Part shown: one piece after another, positions 19,942-30,338 of the stretch | Layout of the letters: every line of letters starts with the position of its first letter | How positions within the stretch are numbered: position 1 is the first letter of the stretch | Assembly: GCF_028335745.1 (NCBI RefSeq) | Contig: NZ_CP116477.1 | Location: 4,154,001-4,218,000, forward strand | DNA: 64,000 bases | Source of the DNA: Pectobacterium sp. A5351 | GTDB taxonomy: Bacteria; Pseudomonadota; Gammaproteobacteria; Enterobacterales; Enterobacteriaceae | Direction of reading: 5' to 3' | Position numbers and translations under genes: made by a program | The notes under the pieces: generated by a model | What the model saw: only the letters and a program-made list of their open reading frames with translations | Databases searched by the model: none | What the model was told of the DNA's origin: nothing

Positions 19942-20138
19942 AGCGTGACTCTCACATAAAAAGATCGCTTTATGGTTTTTAAGCTAGCGGATGTGGGCAG
20001 AAATGCGGGGTAAACAGTCTGAAAATGCAGGCTTCGTCACGGCCTGAATCATCTTAAAAACGTTGAGGCAACACGGGATAAATTAAGCTCTGGCTGCTTG
20101 CGGTAAAATGAAATGCTATTATAGCGGTCATAAATAGC

Positions 20139-20157
20139 GTGGGGCGCGGTGCCCCAC
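20139..20157 (+). promoter_or_regulatory. GC-rich hairpin in the hldD leader
   Basis: GTGGGGC at 20139-20145 and GCCCCAC at 20151-20157 form a strong 7-bp stem with a 5-base loop, 26 bases before the hldD start codon. A TATTAT-type -10 is visible about 20 bases upstream (20117-20123). Whether the stem limits translation is unknown. Confidence 0.4.
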
Positions 20158-20183
20158 CAGCAAGATTAACAAAGGTCGCGCCC

Positions 20184-21116
20184 ATGATTATCGTTACTGG
20201 CGGTGCCGGTTTTATCGGCAGCAATATCGTAAAATCTCTGAATGACATCGGCTATCGGGACATTCTGGTGGTCGATAACCTGAAAGACGGCACCAAATTC
20301 GTCAATCTGGTCGATCTGGACATCGCCGATTACATGGATAAGGAAGACTTCATCGCCAGCATCGTTGCCGGTGACGATCTGGGCGATATTGATGCCATAT
20401 TCCATGAAGGCGCTTGCTCTTCCACCACCGAGTGGGATGGCAAGTACATGATGGATAACAACTATCAGTATTCCAAAGACGTGCTGCATTATTGCCTCGA
20501 TCGCAACATTCCGTTCCTGTATGCCTCGTCTGCCGCGACCTACGGCGGTCGTAACGATAACTTTATCGAAGAGCGTCAATACGAGCAGCCGCTGAACGTC
20601 TATGGTTACTCCAAATTCCTGTTCGACCAGTACGTGCGTGAAATTCTCCCAGAAGCAGAATCGCAGATCTGCGGCTTCCGCTATTTCAACGTCTACGGAC
20701 CGCGCGAAGGCCACAAAGGCAGCATGGCAAGCGTCGCATTCCACCTGAATAACCAGATTAATCAGGGCGAAAATCCGAAACTGTTTTCCGGTAGCGAGAA
20801 CTTCCAACGTGACTTCATCTACGTCGGCGATGTCGCCGCCGTCAACCTGTGGTTCTGGCAAAACGGTGTTTCCGGCATATTCAACTGCGGTACCGGCCGC
20901 GCCGAATCCTTTCAGGCGGTTGCCGACGCTACGCTTGCTTTCCACAAAAAAGGCAGCGTGGAATACATCGAATTCCCCGAGAAGCTGAAAGGCCGCTATC
21001 AGGCTTACACTCAGGCTGACCTCACCAACTTGCGTGCCGCAGGCTATGACAAGCCGTTCAAAACCGTCGCCGAAGGCGTAGCGGAATATATGGCCTGGCT
21101 GAACCGTACCGTTTAA
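20184..21116 (+). CDS. hldD: ADP-L-glycero-D-manno-heptose 6-epimerase
   Basis: Makes the ADP-heptose used for the LPS inner core; extended short-chain dehydrogenase of 310 aa. The start [20 protein letters not shown] gives the NADP-binding GGAGFIGS at residues 6-13 as in E. coli, so the upstream 15 codons are excluded. Catalytic YGYSK is at about residue 140; [20 protein letters not shown] follows. It begins a run with waaF, waaC and waaL, with 23 bases to waaF. Confidence 0.97.
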   Translation: MIIVTGGAGFIGSNIVKSLNDIGYRDILVVDNLKDGTKFVNLVDLDIADYMDKEDFIASIVAGDDLGDIDAIFHEGACSSTTEWDGKYMMDNNYQYSKDVLHYCLDRNIPFLYASSAATYGGRNDNFIEERQYEQPLNVYGYSKFLFDQYVREILPEAESQICGFRYFNVYGPREGHKGSMASVAFHLNNQINQGENPKLFSGSENFQRDFIYVGDVAAVNLWFWQNGVSGIFNCGTGRAESFQAVADATLAFHKKGSVEYIEFPEKLKGRYQAYTQADLTNLRAAGYDKPFKTVAEGVAEYMAWLNRTV

Positions 21117-21139
21117 TCAAATAAGGATTCATAAGCGGT

Positions 21140-22237
21140 ATGAAAATTTTGGTCATCGGCCCTTCCTGGGTCGGCGATATGATGATGTCGCACAGCCTTT
21201 ATCGCACCCTGAAGGCTGAACACCCGGAAGCGGTTATTGACGTGATGGCGCCAGCCTGGTGCCGTCCGCTGCTGGCACGTATGCCGGAAGTCAATCAGGC
21301 GTTAGCCATGCCGCTAGGTCACGGCGCACTGGAGCTGGGCGAACGTCGCCGTCTTGGCGTCTCGCTGCGCGATGCGGGCTATGACCGCGCTTACGTGCTG
21401 CCTAACTCCTTCAAATCCGCGCTAGTGCCTTTCTTTGCCAACATTCCGCAGCGTACAGGCTGGCGTGGCGAAATGCGTTACGGATTGCTGAACGACGTAC
21501 GCGTGCTGGATAAAGCCGCATTTCCGCTGATGGTTCAGCGCTATACCGCGTTAGCCTACGATCGTAGCCGTATTCGTCGGGCCGAAGACTTACCTCAGCC
21601 GTTACTGTGGCCGCAGTTGCAGGTCAATACGACCGAAATTGCGGACATGACGCAGGCGTTTAACCTCAGCGATGCGCGCCCCATCATCGGTTTTTGCCCC
21701 GGTGCCGAATTCGGCCCTGCCAAACGCTGGCCGCATTATCACTATGCGGCGCTGGCACAATCACTGATTGAACGCGGCTACCAAATAGCGCTGTTCGGCT
21801 CGGCCAATGACCGTTCAGCCTGTGACGATATCCTTCAAGGATTGACGGAAGGCGCGCGGCAGCATTGCGCTAATCTGGCAGGGAAAACCTCGCTGGAACA
21901 AGCGGTGGTGCTCATTGCCGCCTGTCACGCCGTCGTCAGCAATGACTCTGGACTCATGCACGTTGCTGCGGCACTTCATCGTCCGCTTGTCGCGCTTTAT
22001 GGCCCAAGTAGCCCCGATTTTACCCCACCGCTGTCTCACCAAGCCGAGGTGATTCGGCTGATCACCGGCTATCACCGGGTGCGCAAAGGGGATGCCGAAC
22101 AGGGTTATCACCAGAGTTTGATCGACATTCAGCCCGAACGCGTGCTCAGCGCACTCGATAACTATCTTGTTCCGGTTCAAAAAGAAAGCCTTGTTCAGAT
22201 TCAGAGAGAAAACCCGCTGCCGGGAGCTGACGCATGA
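21140..22237 (+). CDS. waaF: ADP-heptose:LPS heptosyltransferase II
   Basis: Adds the second heptose to the LPS inner core at the inner face of the inner membrane; GT9 family, 365 aa. Typical features are the N-terminal GPSWVGDMMMSHSLY, the central PGAEFGPAKRWP and the C-terminal NDSGLMHVAAAL that binds the nucleotide. It is about 17 residues longer than E. coli WaaF at the C-terminus. The last four bases overlap waaC (ATGA). Confidence 0.96.
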   Translation: MKILVIGPSWVGDMMMSHSLYRTLKAEHPEAVIDVMAPAWCRPLLARMPEVNQALAMPLGHGALELGERRRLGVSLRDAGYDRAYVLPNSFKSALVPFFANIPQRTGWRGEMRYGLLNDVRVLDKAAFPLMVQRYTALAYDRSRIRRAEDLPQPLLWPQLQVNTTEIADMTQAFNLSDARPIIGFCPGAEFGPAKRWPHYHYAALAQSLIERGYQIALFGSANDRSACDDILQGLTEGARQHCANLAGKTSLEQAVVLIAACHAVVSNDSGLMHVAAALHRPLVALYGPSSPDFTPPLSHQAEVIRLITGYHRVRKGDAEQGYHQSLIDIQPERVLSALDNYLVPVQKESLVQIQRENPLPGADA

Positions 22238-23217
22238 GAGTGCTGATCGTGAAAACATCGTCGATGGGCGATGTGCTGCATACGTTACCCGCCTTGACCG
22301 ACGCGATGCAGGCTATTCCCGGTATCCAGTTTGACTGGGTGGTTGAAGAAGGTTTCGCGCAAGTTCCTAGCTGGCACCCGGCGGTTTCTCGTGTGATTCC
22401 AGTCGCAATACGCCGCTGGCGCAAAAGCTGGTTCAGCGCCCCGATACGTCAGGAACGTGCTGAATTTAAACGCCAGCTGCGTCAGTACCGTTATGATGCC
22501 GTCATTGATGCGCAAGGGCTGATTAAAAGCGCGCTGCTGGTGACGCGGCTCGCCAACGGAAAGAAACACGGACTGGATTGCAAGAGCGCGCGTGAACCGC
22601 TGGCAAGCTGGTTTTATAACTATCGCCACCCGATAAGCCGTCAACAGCATGCCGTCGAGCGCGTACGAGAGCTGTTTGCCGCCAGTCTGGGCTACCGGAA
22701 ACCCGCCGAGCGCGGCGATTATGCGATTGCCTCGCGCTTCCTCTCCCAACCGCCCGCAGACGCCAACCGCTATCTGGTGTTTCTCCACGCCACAACGCGC
22801 GATGAAAAACACTGGCCGGAAGCACACTGGCGTGAACTGATTGACCTATTGGCGCCGAGCGGCCTACGCATCAAACTTCCCTGGGGAGCGGAGCATGAGC
22901 ATCAGCGCGCATTACGGCTAGCGGAAGGGTTTCCTCACGTTGAGGTCTTATCGCGCCTCACGCTGCAACAGGTCGCCGAGGTATTAGCAGGCGCCAAAGC
23001 CGTTGTTTCCGTCGATACCGGGCTTAGCCACCTGACGGCGGCATTGGATCGTCCGAATATCACCCTATACGGACCAACCGATCCAGGGCTGATTGGCGGC
23101 TACGGAATGAATCAGGTGGTAGAAATGTCTGAAAGCCAGAAAATGGAGACAATTCCTGCTAGCCACGTCCATCAGAAATTAGAGAATCTGATAGAATTAC
23201 CGGCATCAGGCGAGTGA
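22234..23217 (+). CDS. waaC: ADP-heptose:LPS heptosyltransferase I
   Basis: Adds the first heptose to Kdo2-lipid A; GT9 family, 327 aa. The start [21 protein letters not shown], the [10 protein letters not shown] segment and [30 protein letters not shown] nucleotide site ([13 protein letters not shown]) are those of WaaC. ATGA overlap with waaF upstream and GTGA overlap with waaL downstream show a tightly coupled operon. Confidence 0.97.
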   Translation: MRVLIVKTSSMGDVLHTLPALTDAMQAIPGIQFDWVVEEGFAQVPSWHPAVSRVIPVAIRRWRKSWFSAPIRQERAEFKRQLRQYRYDAVIDAQGLIKSALLVTRLANGKKHGLDCKSAREPLASWFYNYRHPISRQQHAVERVRELFAASLGYRKPAERGDYAIASRFLSQPPADANRYLVFLHATTRDEKHWPEAHWRELIDLLAPSGLRIKLPWGAEHEHQRALRLAEGFPHVEVLSRLTLQQVAEVLAGAKAVVSVDTGLSHLTAALDRPNITLYGPTDPGLIGGYGMNQVVEMSESQKMETIPASHVHQKLENLIELPASGE

Positions 23218-24500
23218 TATCGCTCCCGACTGTGAACAAATACATGCTTAATGAATTAAGATACGAACTGGGCAAAACACCCAGTATAAGCTCAACTGTC
23301 GCGCTTAAAACCGTTTTCCCCGGCTGTTTACTCACATTAGCTATTATGCCATTTAGTAGCATTATTGCCGGGTGGCTGTTTTATCTCACGGGTTCTCTCT
23401 CTGTTTTCTATGTGGCGACAAACCTAAGAACCGTAATAGCGGCTAAACGATTGTTACTGATTCCACTTTTCCTGCTGGCTATCGGTTTAACCAATCTCAT
23501 CTGGTATCACCACTATTATCAACCTGATAGCCTTTTCCCTTATGTCTATAACGCCTACAGGGCATCCGCACACGCCGGTATTCTGGGTGCATTTACCCTG
23601 CTGACGGTCTTGCATCTCTCACAAAAGAGTCAGCCACAACGGTTACATGCCTATATGCTCGTCATTTGTGTCTTAGCGTTAGGATATGCATTTTATCAGG
23701 CATGGTTCAGTGGTATGCATCGTATTGGGCTGGTATTTGGCACGGCCACTAGCGCAGCCTATTTTCTGACTTTCGTCGGTGCCCTAAGCGCACAGGCCCT
23801 GCTTAAACTCGATTCGCCTCATAAGTATTATCTTTACCTGGGGCATTTTCTGTTAGTGATGGTGGCTATTCTGCTAACAGAGACGCGGGCAGCGATATTC
23901 GTCTACCCGATTGTCGGCGCGACTATTTTATTGTCAGAAGTCAGACATAATAAGCGCCTGCTTATTAAAGCATTCATCGGCTCAGCCGCCACTCTTCTCC
24001 TATGTTTATTCCTCTTCCAGAATACACTTCAGCAACGTGTCAACGACCTGATCAACGATATACACAGCTATAGTATGGACAACAGCATGACATCGGTGGG
24101 GGCGCGTATTGCGATGTACCAATCTGGTATCGAGGCAGGAGAAGAAGCCCTGTTTGGACAATCCGCCGAACAGCGTGCAGAACATATCATTGCACAAGCA
24201 AAGCAAGAGTCTGAATTATCCGGCGCGCTGGGATATTTGAATGTTCACCTGCATAATGAAGTGATTGACGCTTTTTCGTTGAAAGGCATACCAGGGGTGA
24301 TACTGCTAGTATTGCTTTATGCCTCTCTATTTTATTTTTCATTTTTTGTTCTACGCAGCCACCTCTCTGCCGCATTGCTTTTTGCCCTGCTGATGTATGG
24401 ACTTAGCGATGTCATTCTCTATTCACGAGACATGCTTATCGCGTGGCTTATGGCATTTTGCCTCGGCACAACGCTGACCGGAAAATGGCTAAAGAATTAG
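23214..24500 (+). CDS. waaL: O-antigen ligase (Wzy_C family)
   Basis: An inner-membrane protein of about 428 aa with roughly a dozen hydrophobic segments that transfers undecaprenyl-linked O-antigen to lipid A-core in the periplasm. A large periplasmic loop (about residues 275-345) is followed by [18 protein letters not shown], matching the conserved His-containing motif of Wzy_C ligases. The likely start is GTG at 23214, overlapping the waaC stop; an ATG at 23244 is possible. WaaL proteins diverge strongly between strains, so the call rests on topology, motif and position. Confidence 0.87.
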   Translation: MISLPTVNKYMLNELRYELGKTPSISSTVALKTVFPGCLLTLAIMPFSSIIAGWLFYLTGSLSVFYVATNLRTVIAAKRLLLIPLFLLAIGLTNLIWYHHYYQPDSLFPYVYNAYRASAHAGILGAFTLLTVLHLSQKSQPQRLHAYMLVICVLALGYAFYQAWFSGMHRIGLVFGTATSAAYFLTFVGALSAQALLKLDSPHKYYLYLGHFLLVMVAILLTETRAAIFVYPIVGATILLSEVRHNKRLLIKAFIGSAATLLLCLFLFQNTLQQRVNDLINDIHSYSMDNSMTSVGARIAMYQSGIEAGEEALFGQSAEQRAEHIIAQAKQESELSGALGYLNVHLHNEVIDAFSLKGIPGVILLVLLYASLFYFSFFVLRSHLSAALLFALLMYGLSDVILYSRDMLIAWLMAFCLGTTLTGKWLKN

Positions 24501-24612
24501 CCCTGTTATAATTAGCGTGTGGCAGTAGCATTTACCTCTGTGAGAGGGGAATGGGTTTTAGTACCATAGCGGGAAAATTAGCTATCCATGCTGTCGCGCC
24601 ACATGGATAAGA

Positions 24613-24653
24613 TCAGTCTTTTGGTCGCTGTTGAGCCAAAGGCGGTAGCGTGC
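24613..24653 (+). promoter_or_regulatory. JUMPStart element with ops (RfaH recruitment site)
   Basis: The perfect 12-base ops core GGCGGTAGCGTG stands at 24641-24652, preceded by GGTCGCTGTTGAGCCAA, which matches the upstream half of the enterobacterial JUMPStart sequence. It lies 40 bases before waaQ. RfaH would load on RNA polymerase here and allow it to read through the long AT-rich glycosyltransferase operon downstream. Confidence 0.93.
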
Positions 24654-24692
24654 CTGTAAAATAATAACCTTTGATGACATGAAGGAAAACGA

Positions 24693-25763
24693 GTGAGTCA
24701 ACGCATCATCCCTTATCACCGGATTCTCGTGGTAAAGCTCAGATATCATGGCGATATGCTGCTGACCACTCCGCTCATCAGCACACTGAAAGCAAATTAT
24801 CCTGAGGCTAAAATCGACGTATTACTCTATCAGGATACGATGCCGATTCTGTCCGCCAACCCAGAGATACATCAGCTCTATGGGTTGAAGAGAAAAACGA
24901 AGACGCTCTCCGAGAAAGTTCGTAATTTCACCGATGTCAGAAAAACACTGAAGAGCAATAAGTACGACCTCATCGTTAATCTTGCGGATCAGTGGCCGAT
25001 TGCGTTGTTAGTAAAATCCTTAGGTGGACGTAGCATTGCGCTCGATCGCGGTAATAAACTGAAAGGTAAAATCTGGCGTTTGTTTTTCGACCACTGTGTA
25101 CCGCCAATAGGCGCACATATTGTTGAACAAAATCTCTATTTACTTACGCCGCTAGGGCTACCAGCATCGAATGCCGTTTCACGACTATCACTGCATTATC
25201 ATCAAGACGATGCCAAACGTATTTTTGACCAATGTCCGACGCTGTTAACACAACCTTATGTCGTCATCCAGCCCACAACGCGTCAATATTATAAATTTTG
25301 GGATAACGACAAGTTCGCCCAGGTGATTGACTATCTTAAAGAAAAAAATCTGGAAGTCGTGTTAACGTGCGGTCCATCGGAAGATGATTTATCTGTCGTT
25401 CGCGATATTTATTCACAGTGTATTCATAAACCTGAGATGTCATTTGCGGGCAAAACGAGCTTTCCAGAACTCGCGGCGTTAATCGACAATGCCGTGCTAT
25501 ATATTGGCGTAGATTCAGCTCCAATGCATATGGCTGCCGCATTAAATACGCCACTCGTCAGCTTATTTGGCCCAACAGACTACAAGGTATGGCGTCCGTG
25601 GTGCGAACACTATAAACAGATTTGGGCAGGGGAATATCAACCGATGCCAGCTCACTATAACTATGATCAGACAGTTAAGTATTTGTCCTGCATCCCTGCG
25701 GAAGATGTCATTTTGGCCTCAGAGCAGATGCTGAATATCACGTCGCAAAGAGATGCCCAATGA
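24693..25763 (+). CDS. waaQ: LPS core heptosyltransferase III
   Basis: GT9-family transferase of 356 aa that adds the branch heptose to heptose II. The start is GTG at 24693 (MSQRIIPYHRILVVKLRYHG) following AAGGAAA. The family pattern is seen: KLRYHGDMLLTTPLISTLK at the N-terminus, VIQPTTRQYYKFWDND in the middle, and GVDSAPMHMAAALNTPLVSLFGPTD-type C-terminal nucleotide site (GVDSAPMHMAAAL). It is the first gene after the JUMPStart element, the same place as waaQ in the E. coli waa operon. It overlaps waaG by four bases. Confidence 0.93.
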   Translation: MSQRIIPYHRILVVKLRYHGDMLLTTPLISTLKANYPEAKIDVLLYQDTMPILSANPEIHQLYGLKRKTKTLSEKVRNFTDVRKTLKSNKYDLIVNLADQWPIALLVKSLGGRSIALDRGNKLKGKIWRLFFDHCVPPIGAHIVEQNLYLLTPLGLPASNAVSRLSLHYHQDDAKRIFDQCPTLLTQPYVVIQPTTRQYYKFWDNDKFAQVIDYLKEKNLEVVLTCGPSEDDLSVVRDIYSQCIHKPEMSFAGKTSFPELAALIDNAVLYIGVDSAPMHMAAALNTPLVSLFGPTDYKVWRPWCEHYKQIWAGEYQPMPAHYNYDQTVKYLSCIPAEDVILASEQMLNITSQRDAQ

Positions 25764-26884
25764 AAATTGCATTCAGCGTCTATAAATATTTTCCTTTCGG
25801 TGGGCTGCAACGTGATTTTCTGAGTATTGCGAAATCCTGCCAACAGCAAGGCCACGATATTCGTGTTTACACTAGCGAATGGCAAGGCGACAAACCTGAA
25901 GGATTTGAGATCATTCTCGTACCCATCTCTGGATTGGGAAATCATACTCGCCACCGCCATTTTTCCGACTGGATACAACACCATTTACAACAGCACCCTG
26001 TCGACCGTGTTGTCGGATTTAGCAAAATGCCAGGACTGGATTTCTACTATGCCGCGGAAGGATGTACGGCAGAAAAGGCCGTGCAGGAAAAAGGCTTCTT
26101 TTATCGACTCACCCCCCGCTACCGTGGTTACGCAGCGCTTGAACGGGACGTGTTCGATAAAAATAGCCACACGCGCATGCTAATGCTGACGCCACGGCAA
26201 ATAGCCCATTTCCAGAAGCATTATGGCACACAGGATGAACGCTTTTTTATGCTGCCACCGGGGATTTCACTGGATAGAAAATACAGCGCACATTCTCCAG
26301 AAACGCGATCCCACTTCCGTCAGCAACATCATTTAAGTGAAAATCAATTTGTTCTGTTGCAAGTCGGTTCCGATTTCAAACGCAAAGGTGTTGGCCGCAG
26401 CCTGAGCGCTATTGCCAGCCTGCCAGAGGAAATACGCAAGCGCGTTGCCTTTCTGGTGGTCGGTCAGGACGATCCAAAACCGTTTCAACAACAAGCGGAA
26501 CAGCTAGGTATTGGTAAACAGATCCACTTTTTCTCTGGCCGAGATGACATTCCTGACTTCATGGCAGCCGCAGACTTGTTACTGCATCCGGCTCATCAGG
26601 AGGCCGCTGGCATCGTTTTGCTTGAGGCTATTGCGGCGGGGTTACCGATACTGGTTACCGATGCGTGCGGTTATGCGTTTTACATTGAGCGCTCGCAGGC
26701 CGGGCAAGTCATCCCCGAACCTTTTAACCAGATAGCGTTGAACCATGCGTTGTCACATGCACTTAGTCAGCCGGAAACGCTGAAACAGTGGGCAGAAAAT
26801 GCCCGCCATTTTGCGGATACCGAAGATATTTATAGTCTGCCGGAAAAGGCGGCGCAGTTGATTATCAGAGAAAACGATAGCTAA
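25760..26884 (+). CDS. waaG: LPS core glucosyltransferase I
   Basis: Adds the first outer-core glucose to heptose II; GT4 family, GT-B fold, 374 aa. The N-terminus MKIAFSVYKYFPFGGLQRDF is typical of WaaG, as is the phosphate-binding region QVGSDFKRKGVGRSL. The EX7E motif is seen in QEAAGIVLLEAIAAG. ATGA overlap with waaQ. The last gene of the locus with ordinary base composition before the AT-rich block. Confidence 0.96.
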   Translation: MKIAFSVYKYFPFGGLQRDFLSIAKSCQQQGHDIRVYTSEWQGDKPEGFEIILVPISGLGNHTRHRHFSDWIQHHLQQHPVDRVVGFSKMPGLDFYYAAEGCTAEKAVQEKGFFYRLTPRYRGYAALERDVFDKNSHTRMLMLTPRQIAHFQKHYGTQDERFFMLPPGISLDRKYSAHSPETRSHFRQQHHLSENQFVLLQVGSDFKRKGVGRSLSAIASLPEEIRKRVAFLVVGQDDPKPFQQQAEQLGIGKQIHFFSGRDDIPDFMAAADLLLHPAHQEAAGIVLLEAIAAGLPILVTDACGYAFYIERSQAGQVIPEPFNQIALNHALSHALSQPETLKQWAENARHFADTEDIYSLPEKAAQLIIRENDS

Positions 26885-26958
26885 ACCAGCGCAATCTATT
26901 GTTGTCAAAATAACGCGTTGATCCCCATCTATTTTTAAGATTTATAACCGAGTCCACT

Positions 26959-27972
26959 ATGTATTTTTCATCGCAAGGTATTATAAAAAGAAAAATTTCA
27001 TTTACTCATCCCTTAACGGAAAATTCAGAATCCGATACGCTAAATATCGCTTACGGTATTGATAAAAACTTTATGTTTGGCTGCGCCATTTCAGCAGCAT
27101 CAATCTTGCTTCATAATCCTGACATCAACTTTTCATTTCATATATTCACCGATTCATTAAATGATGATGAAGAGCAGAAATTTCGAGCCCTCAGCACTCA
27201 ATATAATGCAGAGATTAATATTTATATTGTAGATTGTGATGAATTGAAATCACTACCCAGCACCAAAAACTGGTCTTATGCAACCTACTTTCGCTTTGTC
27301 ATTGCCGACTTGCTTTATCCAGAAATTGAAACACTCCTTTATATCGATGCTGACATTGTTTGCAAAGGCTCATTACACGAACTGTTAAAAATCGAATTTA
27401 GCAATAACATTGCGGCAGTGGTCGCAGAAGAAGACAAGGTTTGGTGGGAAAAACGAGCCAAGGCACTTGATGAGCCGGGAATCAATGCAGGGTATTTCAA
27501 CGCTGGCTTCCTATATATCAATCTCGTACAGTGGCACAAATATGATATTAGCTCACAGGCTATGTCGCTCCTTGCCAAGGATGAAATAAAATCAAAAATA
27601 TCTTACCTTGATCAAGACATATTGAATATTTTACTTACAGGTAAAACAATATGGCTTGATAAAAAATACAATACACAATATAGCATTAATTATGAACTTA
27701 ATAAGCCTAAGCCAGTCAACCCTATAACGGACAGCACGGTTATGATCCACTATATTGGGCCGACAAAACCCTGGCATCAATGGGCTGAAAGTTACGCTTG
27801 CACAAAATATTTTCTGGATGCCAAAAAAGCATCACCATGGAATCATTCACCATTACTACAAGCAACAACTACGAGTAATATGAGATATTGTGCCAAGCAT
27901 CAATTCCACAACGGTGACGTTGTTCGTGGATCGCTTAGCTTCATTAAGTATTTTTATAAAAAAGTATTTTAA
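26959..27972 (+). CDS. LPS glycosyltransferase, GT8 family (WaaO/WaaI-like), copy 1
   Basis: 337 aa; retaining GT8 transferase expected to add glucose or galactose to the outer core. The core domain begins DTLNIAYGIDKNFMFGCAIS, the DXD metal site is YIDADIVCKG, and the C-terminal region has the conserved HYIGPTKPWHQWA. The C-terminal tail carries a short basic helix that may bind membrane. It resembles the next gene along its whole length, so the two are tandem paralogues. Base composition drops sharply here. Exact sugar and linkage cannot be read from sequence. Confidence 0.9.
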   Translation: MYFSSQGIIKRKISFTHPLTENSESDTLNIAYGIDKNFMFGCAISAASILLHNPDINFSFHIFTDSLNDDEEQKFRALSTQYNAEINIYIVDCDELKSLPSTKNWSYATYFRFVIADLLYPEIETLLYIDADIVCKGSLHELLKIEFSNNIAAVVAEEDKVWWEKRAKALDEPGINAGYFNAGFLYINLVQWHKYDISSQAMSLLAKDEIKSKISYLDQDILNILLTGKTIWLDKKYNTQYSINYELNKPKPVNPITDSTVMIHYIGPTKPWHQWAESYACTKYFLDAKKASPWNHSPLLQATTTSNMRYCAKHQFHNGDVVRGSLSFIKYFYKKVF

Positions 27973-28022
27973 AAAATTGCAAAAGTCTGCAAGTTAAGTT
28001 TTTCTTCTTTGAAGGTGATTTT

Positions 28023-29045
28023 ATGGTCATTTCATCACATATTGATGTTCTTTCTGTTTCCGAAAATAGGCATCAACCAATCGCCGATAATGATACTCTA
28101 AACGTTGCTTATGGTATAGATAAAAACTACGCCATTGGTTGTGGAATATCAATAGCATCGATCCTCATCAATAATGATATCGATTTTACATTCCATGTTT
28201 TTTCTGATGATTTTGATGATGACTTTATTAAAAAATTAAATGTTCTTGCTGAAAAATTTAAAACTAAAATAGTCTTATATAAAATAAATTCTGACATGTT
28301 AAACACATTGCCTTGTACTGATATTTGGTCACATGCTATGTATTTTAGATTATTAGCTTTCTCCCATCTTTCAGATAAAATATCAAGCCTTCTCTATCTT
28401 GACGCTGATGTGATGTGTAAAGGCTCTTTAGCACAACTAAACAAACTGAATACAGCACCACATGTTGCTGCCGTAATTCGTGATGTGCCTGAAATGCAAA
28501 AAAAGTCAGCAAATCGATTAAAGATGGCAGCCTTAGAAGGAAAGTATTTTAACTCTGGCGTTTTATTCGTAAATTTAACCATCTGGAATGAATTGGATTT
28601 AACACAAAAAATATTTGATAAATTAAAAATTGGTGAGGAGTCAATTCAATATCCAGACCAAGATGTTATGAATATTCTATTACATGATAATGTAACCTTC
28701 CTTCCAAGAGAATATAATACTATTTATTCTATAAAAAATGAGTTGAAAGATCCAAGTCATCAAAAATATAAAGAAATCATAAAAAATGACACTATTCTCA
28801 TACACTATACAGGTGTAACTAAACCTTGGCATAAATGGGCAAATTATCCTTCAACTATATTTTTTCATCAAGCACTCCAAAAATCGCCATGGATAACAGC
28901 AGATCTAAAAGATGCAACCGCATTCGTTGAAATGAAAAAAAAATATAAGCACTCTATTTCACAAAAAAAATATTTATCAGGTTTTTTAAGTTGTTTATGT
29001 TATGGAATAAGAAAATTATCAAAAAAATTACATAATCAGTTATGA
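28023..29045 (+). CDS. LPS glycosyltransferase, GT8 family, copy 2
   Basis: 340 aa; same architecture as its upstream neighbour: DTLNVAYGIDKNYAIGCGIS, DXD site YLDADVMCKG, and HYTGVTKPWHKWA near the end, then a basic C-terminus rich in lysine and serine. GAAGGTGAT precedes the ATG. The coding sequence is very AT-rich. Probably adds the next outer-core hexose after the first GT8 enzyme. Fifty bases separate the two genes. Confidence 0.9.
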   Translation: MVISSHIDVLSVSENRHQPIADNDTLNVAYGIDKNYAIGCGISIASILINNDIDFTFHVFSDDFDDDFIKKLNVLAEKFKTKIVLYKINSDMLNTLPCTDIWSHAMYFRLLAFSHLSDKISSLLYLDADVMCKGSLAQLNKLNTAPHVAAVIRDVPEMQKKSANRLKMAALEGKYFNSGVLFVNLTIWNELDLTQKIFDKLKIGEESIQYPDQDVMNILLHDNVTFLPREYNTIYSIKNELKDPSHQKYKEIIKNDTILIHYTGVTKPWHKWANYPSTIFFHQALQKSPWITADLKDATAFVEMKKKYKHSISQKKYLSGFLSCLCYGIRKLSKKLHNQL

Positions 29046-29200
29046 TGACATTAAATGTTTATTTTTTACATATGCAAATATGAATCTTAATCTCGAAAAA
29101 TAATAATATTACCGCTAACAAAACAAACCATTTATTATAAAAATTATCTATAAAATTTAACATAATATTTTATTAACTAAAAACCCATTAGGAGATATAC

Positions 29201-30232
29201 ATGGCCGTATTAATAACAGGTGGAGCTGGATATATTGGGTCTCATACCGTCCTTTCTTTTTTACAAAGAGGAGATGAGGTAATTGTACTAGACAATTTAT
29301 CTAACTCGCATATTGAGTCTATTCATAGAGTTGAAAAAATATCTGGTAAGCAGGCTATATTTTATCAAGGTGATATATTAGACAGACAATTTATATCTAA
29401 TATTTTTTCTAGACATAAAATATCTAGCGTTATTCATTTTGCTGGTTTAAAATCTGTCGTTGAATCGATTAGTTCCCCTATATTATATTATAAAACTAAT
29501 GTCTCTGGAACTTTAGTTTTGTTAGAGGAAATGCTAAGTTTTGGGATAAAAAATTTAGTTTTCAGCTCATCAGCCACAGTGTATGGTGAGCCTGAATTGA
29601 TACCATTGAATGAATCTTGTCGAACAGGGGGAACAACTAACCCATATGGCTCATCTAAATTAATGGTAGAAAATATACTCCAAGATTTTTGTACAGCGAA
29701 TAAAAATTTCTCATTGATAGCTCTTCGATATTTTAATCCTATAGGGTCACACCATTCGGGAATGATTGGCGAAGATCCTGATGGTATCCCTAGTAACCTT
29801 TTGCCATACATGCTTCAGGTGGCCATGGGTAAATTGAGTGCATTATCAATATTTGGTAATGATTACCCAACAAAAGATGGGACAGGAGTAAGAGATTATA
29901 TCCATGTGATGGACCTTGCTAATGGTCATTTATGTGCCGTAGATCGTTTAGAAGATAACTATGGCTACCGTGTGTACAACTTAGGTACAGGGATAGGCTA
30001 CTCAGTACTAGATATTATCAAAGAACTTGAGATCGTATCAGGAAAAAAAATCAACTATAATATAATGCCTCGACGTAAGGGAGATATTGCCGAATGCTGG
30101 TCCAATCCTAAATTAGCAGAGAAAGAGTTAGGATGGCGGGCTGAAAAAAATCTACAGTGCATGTTGACAGATGCATGGGCTTGGCAAGTAAAAAATCCTA
30201 ACGGTTATTTATCTACCACGCCTAAGAAATAA
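29201..30232 (+). CDS. galE: UDP-glucose 4-epimerase
   Basis: Interconverts UDP-glucose and UDP-galactose; extended SDR, 343 aa. Visible are the NAD motif GGAGYIGSHTVLSF at residues 6-19, the catalytic serine in SSSATVYGEPE, YGSSK (catalytic tyrosine and lysine) and the substrate segment ALRYFNPIGSH. GGAGAT lies eight bases before the ATG. Its place inside the LPS locus suggests it supplies UDP-galactose to the neighbouring GT8 enzymes and may be an additional copy to a gal-operon galE; that copy is outside this window. Confidence 0.94.
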   Translation: MAVLITGGAGYIGSHTVLSFLQRGDEVIVLDNLSNSHIESIHRVEKISGKQAIFYQGDILDRQFISNIFSRHKISSVIHFAGLKSVVESISSPILYYKTNVSGTLVLLEEMLSFGIKNLVFSSSATVYGEPELIPLNESCRTGGTTNPYGSSKLMVENILQDFCTANKNFSLIALRYFNPIGSHHSGMIGEDPDGIPSNLLPYMLQVAMGKLSALSIFGNDYPTKDGTGVRDYIHVMDLANGHLCAVDRLEDNYGYRVYNLGTGIGYSVLDIIKELEIVSGKKINYNIMPRRKGDIAECWSNPKLAEKELGWRAEKNLQCMLTDAWAWQVKNPNGYLSTTPKK

Positions 30233-30338
30233 AATCCCCAAAAAGGCTATTTATGATTTATTAACTCATCTAATGATGTATTAATATTTTTATAGCGTGT
30301 TTAATTACCTCCTACCTGATTAAAATCATAGGAAAAAA

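Noticed and set aside
20166..20945. 259-codon open frame antisense to hldD
   Set aside because: Shadow of the conserved hldD gene; no independent features.
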